Below, one piece after another: positions 8,950 through 16,567 of a stretch of 33,851 nt of DNA. Positions within the stretch are counted from its first letter, which is position 1. Each line of letters starts with the position of its first letter. The position numbers and the translations under genes are program-made. The stretch comes from Prevotellaceae bacterium (lineage in GTDB: Bacteria > Bacteroidota > Bacteroidia > Bacteroidales > Bacteroidaceae), in assembly GCA_021204845.1 (NCBI GenBank), contig JAJPYT010000177.1, forward strand, positions 1 through 33,851, read 5' to 3'. The notes beneath the pieces are model-generated. The model was not told the DNA's origin. It searched no databases and was given only the letters and a program-made list of their open reading frames with translations.

Positions 8950-9029
8950 TTGTGTGTGTCTTTAAGGAGGCTGGCGCGCCGGCGTCACTTAAGAGGGGAC
9001 CGGCAGGACAGCGGCTCCGCTTTGAACTC

Positions 9030-9797
9030 TTATTTCTCGTGTTTCGCTATTACTTCCCTTGCCAGCGAGAGGTGATTCTTGGCTCCTGTGGAGTCGGCGT
9101 CGTAGAGTATGCAGGGCAGCCCGTGGCTGGGAGCCTCGGAGAGCCTGACGTTGCGCTGAATCACTGTATTGAACACCAGCTCCTGGAAGTGGCGCTTAAC
9201 CTCGTCGTATATCTGGTTGGCAAGGCGCAGGCGGCTGTCGTACATGGTGAGCAGGAAGCCCTCCACCTCAAGGCTGGGGTTGAGGTTCGATTTTATTATG
9301 CGTATGGTGTTCAGTAGTTTGCTTATGCCCTCCAGTGCGAAATACTCGCACTGCACGGGAATTATCACACTGTCTGCCGCTGTCAGTGAGTTCACCGTTA
9401 TCAACCCCAGCGAGGGGCTGCAATCTATAAGCACGAAGTCGTAGTCCCCCCTTACAGGCTCAAGCAGATTTTTTATCACCTTCTCGCGGTTTTTCAGTTG
9501 TAGCATTTCTATTTCCGCGCCTACCAAGTCTATGTGCGACGGGATTATGTCCAGTCCCTCTATGTCGGTGGTATAGATAGCCTCACGGGCATCCACGTTG
9601 TCAATGATGCAATTGTATATGGAACAATCTACTTGCGACACGTCCACGCCTAAGCCTGACGAGGCGTTTGCCTGCGGGTCGGCGTCAATAAGTAGCACTT
9701 TCTTTTCCAGGGTGGCCAACGAGGCAGCGAGGTTTATGGCGGTGGTGGTCTTGCCTACTCCGCCCTTTTGGTTTGCCAATGCAATTATTCTGCCCAT
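9030..9797 (-). CDS. parA: Chromosome partitioning ATPase ParA/Soj
   Basis: Deviant Walker A NQKGGVGKTTTAINLAASLA; LIDADPQANASSGLG. Confidence 0.97.
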   Translation of the reverse strand: MGRIIALANQKGGVGKTTTAINLAASLATLEKKVLLIDADPQANASSGLGVDVSQVDCSIYNCIIDNVDAREAIYTTDIEGLDIIPSHIDLVGAEIEMLQLKNREKVIKNLLEPVRGDYDFVLIDCSPSLGLITVNSLTAADSVIIPVQCEYFALEGISKLLNTIRIIKSNLNPSLEVEGFLLTMYDSRLRLANQIYDEVKRHFQELVFNTVIQRNVRLSEAPSHGLPCILYDADSTGAKNHLSLAREVIAKHEK

Positions 9798-9945
9798 AGT
9801 TCTTTGTTATGTTTATGACCGTTTAACGCACAAATGTAATAAAAATAATGCGTGGAACATTCTAAAACCGCGAAAAGATTCACTTTTGTGTTCATAACTT
9901 GCGCCTTTTGTTGATAAATAGAGCCTTTTTCATTAGTTTTGTGTC

Positions 9946-10764
9946 GTGAAACCATCAGAATGCATGCGACAGAGAAAACTCATATTGGTGACTAACGACG
10001 ACGGCTTTCAGTCGCAGGGTATAGCCCAGCTTGCGGAGCTTATGATGCCTTTGGGCGAGGTTATTATTGTAGCTCCTGAGGGTGGGCGCTCAGGTACTGC
10101 ATGTTCCGTGTCTTCCACCACCACTGTGAGGCTCACCGAACTTTCACCTCGTGGCGATGCAAGAGTGGTCTCATGCTCTGGCACTCCTGTGGATTGCGTG
10201 AAGCTTGCCCTGGAGCGGGTGTGCCCTCGCCAGCCTGACTTGGTGGTCAGCGGCATTAACCACGGCGACAATGCCAGCATAAGCGTGCATTACAGCGGAA
10301 CCATAGGCGCAGTAATAGAGGCTTGCATGAAAGGTATACCTGCCATAGGCTATAGCCTGCGCACCAGGGAGAAGCATTGCGATTTCTCTCCCTACGCCAA
10401 TGTCATAGTGCGTGTGGCGGAGCACGTGCTGGAGAACGGACTGCCTGTGGACGTTTGCCTGAACGTCAACTTCCCTGAGGTTGAGCGTCTGGCTGGAGTC
10501 AGGGTCGCCCGTCTTGCTCGTGGCAAATGGAGTGCCGAGTGGGCTTCTGCTCATCACCCGAGGGGAGAGAACCACTTCTGGCTGACAGGGTATTATACTA
10601 ATTTGGAGCCAGAAGCCACCGACACCGACTATTGGGCGTTGGACCAGGGCTACGCCGCCATAACTCCCCTGAAGCTTGACATGACCGCCCACGAGTGTCT
10701 CGCCGCTCTCACCGGGCTTAACCAAGATTTTCCGCGGGAACGGTGTAACCCTCAGCGAAGCTAA
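9946..10764 (+). CDS. surE: 5'/3'-nucleotidase SurE
   Basis: ILVTNDDGFQSQGI, GTPVDCVKLAL, VVSGINHGDNASISVHYSGTIGAVIEA motifs; C-terminal tail encoded by the dispersed repeat. Confidence 0.95.
   Translation: MKPSECMRQRKLILVTNDDGFQSQGIAQLAELMMPLGEVIIVAPEGGRSGTACSVSSTTTVRLTELSPRGDARVVSCSGTPVDCVKLALERVCPRQPDLVVSGINHGDNASISVHYSGTIGAVIEACMKGIPAIGYSLRTREKHCDFSPYANVIVRVAEHVLENGLPVDVCLNVNFPEVERLAGVRVARLARGKWSAEWASAHHPRGENHFWLTGYYTNLEPEATDTDYWALDQGYAAITPLKLDMTAHECLAALTGLNQDFPRERCNPQRS
10739..10764 (+). repeat. Dispersed repeat (copy 3) at the surE/lpxB junction
   Basis: AACGGTGTAACCCTCAGCGAAGCTAA, 25/26 identical to 75-100; supplies the surE stop codon and abuts the lpxB start (TAATG). Confidence 0.85.
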
Positions 10765-11918
10765 TGAGATACTACCTTATAGCCGGTGAGGCAAGTGGTG
10801 ACCTGCATGCCTCGCGCCTTATGGGCGAGCTGCGAAGAGGAGATGCCCGTGCCGAGTTCCGTTGCATAGGCGGCGACCTCATGCGGGAACAGGGAGGCAC
10901 GCTCCTGCGCCACTATAGCCAGTTGGCATATATGGGTGTGGTGCCTGTGCTTATGCACCTTCCCACTATCCTGCGAACCATGAAGGAGTGTCTCGGTGAC
11001 ATTCTCCACTGGCATCCCGACGCGCTCATTCTTGTGGACTATCCTGGCTTCAATCTCGAGATTGCCCAGCGTATAAAGAAGCACTGCGACATTCCTGTCT
11101 TTTATTACATTGCCCCCAAGCTTTGGGCGTGGAAGGAGTATCGCATAAAGTACATACGCCGTTATGTGGACAGCGTGTTCAGCATTTTGCCTTTCGAGGT
11201 CCCCTTTTTCGAGGGAAAGCACCACTGCCCCGTCAACTATGTGGGCAACCCAACAGTTGACGAGGTGGCGGCATACCTTGCCGCCAACCCTGCCGACCCT
11301 GAGGCTTTCCGCCTTGAAAGCGGACTTGACCAGCGTCCTGTCATAGCTCTTCTGGCAGGTAGCCGTAGGCAGGAGATAGCCGACAACCTGCCCCGCATGC
11401 TCCGTGCCGCCCAGCCTCTCACTGGTGACTATCAGTTGGTGGTGGCTGGCGCTCCTGGCATAGAGCCCGACTTTTACAGGCGTTATGCCAAGGGTTCTCC
11501 AGCCCATGTGCTCTATGGACAGACCTATCGCATCTTGCAACACAGCCAGGCTGCTCTGGTCACCAGCGGCACAGCCACATTGGAGACTGCCCTCTTTGGA
11601 GTTCCCCAAGTAGTTTGCTATTACATGAAGGCTGGCTGGCTGGCCAATCTCGGACGGCGTGTCATCATCAAGGCACCATACATTTCCCTCGTCAATCTCA
11701 TTGCTGACCGTGAGGTGGTGCCGGAGCTTGTTGCGGCACGCATGACGGTCACCCGTGTCCGTCAGCATCTGCTTTCCATTTTGCCAGACGGCTCCTCGCG
11801 TGGGCTAATGTTGGAGGGCTATGCTCTCATGTCTGCCCGCCTTGGCGCTCCAGGCGCACCAGCCCGTGCCGCCAGTGCCATGCTGCGTCTCATCGCGCGG
11901 CAGAGGAAGGAATCCTAA
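10764..11918 (+). CDS. lpxB: Lipid-A-disaccharide synthase
   Basis: MRYYLIAGEASGDLHASRLM, VDYPGFNL, YYIAPKLWAWKEYR, LLAGSRRQEI, TSGTATLETALFGVPQVVCY motifs. Confidence 0.95.
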   Translation: MRYYLIAGEASGDLHASRLMGELRRGDARAEFRCIGGDLMREQGGTLLRHYSQLAYMGVVPVLMHLPTILRTMKECLGDILHWHPDALILVDYPGFNLEIAQRIKKHCDIPVFYYIAPKLWAWKEYRIKYIRRYVDSVFSILPFEVPFFEGKHHCPVNYVGNPTVDEVAAYLAANPADPEAFRLESGLDQRPVIALLAGSRRQEIADNLPRMLRAAQPLTGDYQLVVAGAPGIEPDFYRRYAKGSPAHVLYGQTYRILQHSQAALVTSGTATLETALFGVPQVVCYYMKAGWLANLGRRVIIKAPYISLVNLIADREVVPELVAARMTVTRVRQHLLSILPDGSSRGLMLEGYALMSARLGAPGAPARAASAMLRLIARQRKES

Positions 11919-11975
11919 GCCTTATTGGACTGAGTTACCGCACTGATTACCTGCGAGAAGCGGTAGAGAAGAAAA

Positions 11976-12004
11976 AGCCCCGAAGGAGCGAATCCCCCGG
12001 GGCT
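11976..12004. terminator. Bidirectional hairpin terminator between convergent genes
   Basis: AGCCCCG-N15-CGGGGCT stem with upstream A-rich tract. Confidence 0.75.
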
Positions 12005-12029
12005 AAATTGTGTTGTATGCTTGTGAATG

Positions 12030-14846
12030 TTACTTCACGAGAATCTTCTTGCCGTTCTGGATGTAGATGCCAGGCTGGCTCATCCCGCTTATGCGGATGC
12101 CTTGGATGGTGTAGATGGCTCCATTCTCCACCTCGGCTGCCTCGGCAGCGTTGATGCCAGTCTCCTCATCGACAACTGCCGGAACGAGCTTCCACAAGCA
12201 GTCGCTGTCACTGCCTGCCCAACTATATATATATCCGTGTGTGCCTGTGCCGTCGCTCGTGTTCTGTGCCCACATATAGCCGACGTTGTTGGTGCTTGTG
12301 TGGACCTTCACGATATACTCTCCAGCCTCGTTGGTGTCGCTGTATTCGAACACGAGCTTTATCTCGCTGTCTTCCGAGACGGTGACATAAGCGTAGCTCG
12401 TGGTTACAAACTCGTCGAACGCCTTGTTTGTCTCAACGTTTCTCACGTCGTAAGAGCCGTCGCCCTGTGCTGTGAGACTCCAGGCGAAGCGCTTGTCTGT
12501 CGTGTCCAGCGGCCCCCAGCTGACGTAGGACGTATAATCCGGATCATCATATATCGCCATCTCTTCTATGAACTCATAGCCAGCTGGCTCTATGTAGTAG
12601 TTGCCGTCCTCTGGTGTCACTACGCTTACTTTTCCGGCGCGCGCGATGCTGTAAGCATCGTTCATGGCAACAGTCAGGGCGTTCCACTCTTCAGTAGACT
12701 TGGAGGTGGCTTCTGCCTCGGCACAACCGTCAGCGGCGGCTACAGCTGCGCTCAGCACGCTCAGTGCCTCCTCCGAGTAGTTGCCCGGCTCGGTGCCAGT
12801 CTGGGCTGTGGCCAGGAATGCGGTGTATCTGTTGTATGTCTCCACGCAACTTGTCCATGCTGCCTCTTGCAGTTCCTCGTCGGTGAGTTCCATGGCGGGA
12901 ATGATAGCAAAGTCGTAGCTGCCGTTGAGCGTGCTTGTCTGTCCGCTGCTCCAGGCGCAGGTCCATCCGTCTTCCGTGCCCGCCCAGGCGTAGAGTCTGA
13001 AGTTGCTGCTGTCGGTGTCGTATATGCCGAAGTGCTGTGCCGTCTCCGCTATGTTGTATATGCAAACCGGGTTTGCGTCATCAATATTCTCGTAAGCTTT
13101 GCAAGTTGCGTTCGACGAGTTTGGTATGCGCAGGTATCTGCCCGTGGCAAACTGGATATAGTAGGTGTCCTCGTAGCCCTCAACGCTTGCTGGGATGAAG
13201 CGCACGAGAGTCCGCTGTGCTGCCTCGCTGTCGACTGGTTGCCCAGTTTCAACCTGTCCTTCGCCTCCCCATACATACACGTAATCATAATCGTAGTCTG
13301 TTGCCTTCTGGTAGAGGAATGTGTATGGCTCGTAGTAAATGCTGCTGCTGTTGCTGGCAATCACGTACCACTGCCCCTGTTGTATGTCGGCGACAGTCTC
13401 AATTGGCTCGCTTAATGTCAGGGTCCGTTCCTCGGTGGTGTCATTAGGCTCCGTCTCTATGCCAAGTATTTCGTAAACCTCCTCGGCGCTCGCCTCCACG
13501 AGCTTGAAGTAACTCTGGTTGCTTGTGCCTGTCCAGCTATATACCGAGCCGCTTGTGCTCTGAGTAGGACCGCTGCTTGAGTCGCCCGTTATATACATGC
13601 GGCTCTTGGTGTTCCCGTACTGCTCTAAGGTGAACACCACCTCGCCTTCATCGTTCAACTTTACAAAATTGAACACGAAGGCGTTCTCGTTTATCGACAT
13701 GGTGGTCCAGTCGCTGCCCGATGTCACGAAGTCGTCAAACGTCTCCTCCGTGGCGGTGTTTGTTATCGTGTACGAGCCGTCGCCCTGTGCGGTCACAGCC
13801 CAGAGATACTTCGCCTCTTTCTGCAGGTCTGCCCAGACGGCATAGTTGTTGTCGTTCTCGTAAATGGCGGGTTCGTTGGCCATGGTCGTAACGCCAGCCA
13901 GTTCCAGGAAGTAATAGCCGTCCGTGGGGAAGTAATCCTTAACCATAGTCGCTTCTGCGGCATTCAGCGCGCTATTCAGCGATGAGGTCAGGGACTGCCA
14001 TGTCTCTTTGTCATTATCGCTTGCCTGGGCATCATCCTTGCCACAGTCGGCGGCAGCGTCAACAGCTGCCTGCAGAGCTGCCAGAGCGTCAGCGTCGTAG
14101 CAACCTGGGGCTGTGCCAGCCACTGCCGTGGCGAGGAACTCCACACACTCTGTGTAAGCTGCCACACAGTCTTCAAAAGCGGCCTTAAGCAAATCGTCAT
14201 CCTCCAATTTCACCGCAGGATAGATAGCAAAGTCGTACTGTGCGTTTACCACTGAGGCTGGACCAGAGCTATATGAGGTTACATATAGGTTGTCTTTTGA
14301 AGCGCCGCCGTATAAACGGGTTTGGGTCTCGCTTGCCACGTAGAAGCCAAAGTGTCCTATAGAATCAGAGATGTTATAGGCGTAGATTGCCGTTTTATAT
14401 TCACCGTTGAGATATAGGCGCACGTAGTTGTTGTCGTTGTTGTCATACAGATACGCCATTCTTCCTGTGGCGAACTCCAAGTAGTAAGTGTTGCCCTCGT
14501 CGTAGCCGCTCACCTCTACGGGGACGAACCTTACCAGAGTTCTCAAAGCGTCGTCTTCAGTCGCGTCCATGCCAGTGTACACAGCGTCGTTCTTGTCCCA
14601 GAAATACAGGCGGTCATAACTGTCACTGTAGTACTTGTCGTACATGTACATGTTGTCATAGAGCCTTGAGTCGTAACGTGTCGCCACCACGTACCACGTG
14701 CCTTCCTCTATGTCAGCAGGTGTCTGCAATGCCTCTCCTAAGGAGATGGTCTTGCCGGCGAGCTGCTCGCTGTAGTCAGCGAATGCAGCGCAAGGGAGCA
14801 GCGACAGCGTCGCGACAATTGTTGATAGAGTAAATAGTTTTCTCAT
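12030..14846 (-). CDS. Large secreted protein with two tandem ~440-aa repeat modules and a short C-terminal sorting-like tail
   Basis: Signal peptide MRKLFTLSTIVATLSLLPCAAFA; modules align throughout (ADIEEGTWYVVA / ADIQQGQWYVIA; RTLVRFVPVEVSGY / RTLVRFIPASVEGY; AQGDGSYTI / AQGDGSYDV); C-terminus IYTIQGIRISGMSQPGIYIQNGKKILVK. Confidence 0.85.
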   Translation of the reverse strand: MRKLFTLSTIVATLSLLPCAAFADYSEQLAGKTISLGEALQTPADIEEGTWYVVATRYDSRLYDNMYMYDKYYSDSYDRLYFWDKNDAVYTGMDATEDDALRTLVRFVPVEVSGYDEGNTYYLEFATGRMAYLYDNNDNNYVRLYLNGEYKTAIYAYNISDSIGHFGFYVASETQTRLYGGASKDNLYVTSYSSGPASVVNAQYDFAIYPAVKLEDDDLLKAAFEDCVAAYTECVEFLATAVAGTAPGCYDADALAALQAAVDAAADCGKDDAQASDNDKETWQSLTSSLNSALNAAEATMVKDYFPTDGYYFLELAGVTTMANEPAIYENDNNYAVWADLQKEAKYLWAVTAQGDGSYTITNTATEETFDDFVTSGSDWTTMSINENAFVFNFVKLNDEGEVVFTLEQYGNTKSRMYITGDSSSGPTQSTSGSVYSWTGTSNQSYFKLVEASAEEVYEILGIETEPNDTTEERTLTLSEPIETVADIQQGQWYVIASNSSSIYYEPYTFLYQKATDYDYDYVYVWGGEGQVETGQPVDSEAAQRTLVRFIPASVEGYEDTYYIQFATGRYLRIPNSSNATCKAYENIDDANPVCIYNIAETAQHFGIYDTDSSNFRLYAWAGTEDGWTCAWSSGQTSTLNGSYDFAIIPAMELTDEELQEAAWTSCVETYNRYTAFLATAQTGTEPGNYSEEALSVLSAAVAAADGCAEAEATSKSTEEWNALTVAMNDAYSIARAGKVSVVTPEDGNYYIEPAGYEFIEEMAIYDDPDYTSYVSWGPLDTTDKRFAWSLTAQGDGSYDVRNVETNKAFDEFVTTSYAYVTVSEDSEIKLVFEYSDTNEAGEYIVKVHTSTNNVGYMWAQNTSDGTGTHGYIYSWAGSDSDCLWKLVPAVVDEETGINAAEAAEVENGAIYTIQGIRISGMSQPGIYIQNGKKILVK

Positions 14847-14901
14847 AAGTTTAAAATTTTGAATTTGTGATGTTCTTCTCTTGATTTATTGACTCTGCGT
14901 G

Positions 14902-14909
14902 CAAATATA
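14902..14909 (-). promoter_or_regulatory. Bacteroidetes-type -7 element (TATATTTG) upstream of the secreted protein
   Basis: Matches TAnnTTTG, about 55 nt upstream of the start codon; -33 element weak. Confidence 0.45.
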
Positions 14910-14995
14910 CGGAATTTTGGCTTTACTTGTACTATGATGGTGTGTCAAAACATAAACATACTGGCTATTTACCCTACCATCGTAATGTGGTCACC

Positions 14996-15063
14996 GCACT
15001 GACGCGTGTGAATCAGTGCACTGACAGGTTCTCGTTCGTGCACTGACCAGCCCTCATTCGTGC
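14996..15063. repeat. 22-bp degenerate tandem repeat, 3 units (second locus)
   Basis: GCACTGACGCGTGTGAATCAGTGC then ACTGAC...TTCGTGC units; unit ends at 15019, 15041 and 15063; aligns without gaps to 161-228. Confidence 0.8.
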
Positions 15064-15072
15064 AGTAATGAT

Positions 15073-15126
15073 TAGTTTCGCAGAGCTTGCTGGCGCTCGG
15101 AAGAGTGTGCAAGCTCTGCGAAGCTA
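15073..15126. repeat. Long inverted repeat/hairpin related to the dispersed repeat family (copy 4)
   Basis: Arms TAGTTTCGCAGAGCTTGC and GCAAGCTCTGCGAAGCTA are 17/18 complementary around an 18-nt loop. Confidence 0.8.
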
Positions 15127-15147
15127 AATGTAAGACGGGAGGGGAGC

Positions 15148-16056
15148 TTATCTTCTGGACGAGCCAGAGCTGCGGCTGCTTGAGCCAGAGCCGCTGGAAC
15201 TGCGACTGCTGCCTGAAGAACTTGAACTGCGGCTGCTGCCCGAGGAACTTGAGCTCCTGCTGGTGCTGGAACTGCCGCTTCCGCTTCGTGCTGAAGAGGA
15301 TGAGCTTCCGCTACTGGTGTTGCGGTTTGTTGTGCTTGCCTTGCTTGTCGAGGTAGATGTCTTGTTCGAGGAGCTTGTCGTCTTATTGGTGGAGCTGCTC
15401 GTTTTGCCAGTAGAGCTGGTGTTGCGGTTGGTCGTGCTGCTGGTGGTGCTGGAACTGCGGCGAGTGGATGTGTTGGTGGTGCGGTTGGAGCTGGTGGAGG
15501 CTTGCTGGGCGCCGCCCAAGTTTACCTTGCCGGTGCCTTTCTGCGTGATGGTGTGCTTCCCGGTGATATTGCCCTTGGTGACGTTGATGTTGCCCGCGCC
15601 ATGTGAGCGAAGGTCGAGATTCACAGCGTTCACTATGCCCAAAGTGACATTGCCCGCTCCCGTGATGGTGAAAATGGTGTTCAGGAGGTTTAGGGCAGTC
15701 ATGGCAATGAAGTTGCCGGCACCAGTTCCCGTGTACATGACCAGACGGTTCTTTGGGCAGTAGAGCTCCACATAGGGGGCAGTGCCGCGGAAGCGGTGGT
15801 CGGGGGCCACGGTGACGGTGAGAATGCCGTCGCGCAGCACGGTGCGTATATAATTAACGTCGCGTGAGGGACCCACTACTCGCACCATGTAGTCGTCGCT
15901 CTCGTAGAAGTGGATGTCGTAGGGGCATTCGTTTACTATCTGCGTGAAGCCGAAAATGTTGCGGTCCACGGTTACGATGGTCACCTTTGCCGCTCTTGCG
16001 CTTGTGATGCCGGCTATAGCCACGAGCATCAGAATAATGATTTTCTTCATGGTCAT
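15148..16056 (-). CDS. GIN-domain (DUF2807) putative adhesin with long Ser/Thr/Arg low-complexity C-terminus
   Basis: Signal peptide; repeated TGAGN / GAGNINV beta-helix motifs; C-terminal ~120 aa of S/T/N/K/R repeats ending GSSSRSSGSSRR. Confidence 0.75.
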   Translation of the reverse strand: MTMKKIIILMLVAIAGITSARAAKVTIVTVDRNIFGFTQIVNECPYDIHFYESDDYMVRVVGPSRDVNYIRTVLRDGILTVTVAPDHRFRGTAPYVELYCPKNRLVMYTGTGAGNFIAMTALNLLNTIFTITGAGNVTLGIVNAVNLDLRSHGAGNINVTKGNITGKHTITQKGTGKVNLGGAQQASTSSNRTTNTSTRRSSSTTSSTTNRNTSSTGKTSSSTNKTTSSSNKTSTSTSKASTTNRNTSSGSSSSSARSGSGSSSTSRSSSSSGSSRSSSSSGSSRSSSGSGSSSRSSGSSRR

Positions 16057-16069
16057 ATAAGTTTAGTTG

Positions 16070-16567
16070 TTATGTTCTTGTCAACTCTATGACATCAAGG
16101 TCGGAGATGTTATCCTTGTCGATGGTGAAACGCACGAGTGTGCGCACCTGTTGCCACCCCTGCAGGCCAGCAGCTCCAGGGTTGATGTGGAGCAAATGCA
16201 GTGTCTTGTCGTACTGCACCTTCAGTATGTGGCTATGGCCCGAGATGAAGAGGGTAGGCGGATTCTCCAGCAGGAGGGGGCGCACGGCAGGGGCGTAATG
16301 CCCTGGATAGCCGCCTATGTGAGTCATCATCACATCTACCTGCTCGCAGCGCCACCTCAGCAGCTCGGGGAAGAGGAGGCGCAAGTTTGCCCCGTCCACG
16401 TTCCCGCAAACAGCGCGGAACTCCCTAAACTCGGAGCGGAAGCGCCGCACCAGCTCGAAGGAGCCTATGTCGCCAGCGTGCCACACCTCGTCGCACTCGC
16501 TGAAATGGCGGAGATAGCGGTCGTCCCAGTAGCCGTGGGTGTCACTTAGCAATCCTATTCTCAGCAT
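16070..16567 (-). CDS. YfcE/MJ0936-type metallophosphoesterase
   Basis: IGLLSDTHGYWD, VWHAGDIGS, VCGNVDG, HIGGYPGHY, ISGHSHI, HINPGAAG motifs. Confidence 0.9.
   Translation of the reverse strand: MLRIGLLSDTHGYWDDRYLRHFSECDEVWHAGDIGSFELVRRFRSEFREFRAVCGNVDGANLRLLFPELLRWRCEQVDVMMTHIGGYPGHYAPAVRPLLLENPPTLFISGHSHILKVQYDKTLHLLHINPGAAGLQGWQQVRTLVRFTIDKDNISDLDVIELTRT

Noticed and set aside
10761-11768. 335-aa minus-strand ORF antisense to lpxB
   Set aside because: lpxB motifs are unambiguous on the + strand; shadow ORF.
11937-11960. Possible third copy of the 22-bp array (ACCGCACTGATTACC)
   Set aside because: Only ~11 nt match and no second unit at 22-nt spacing; could be chance.
12027-13415. 462-aa + strand ORF antisense to the large secreted protein
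   Set aside because: Opposite strand encodes a signal peptide, two internally homologous modules and a C-terminal tail; the antisense ORF shows no domain logic.
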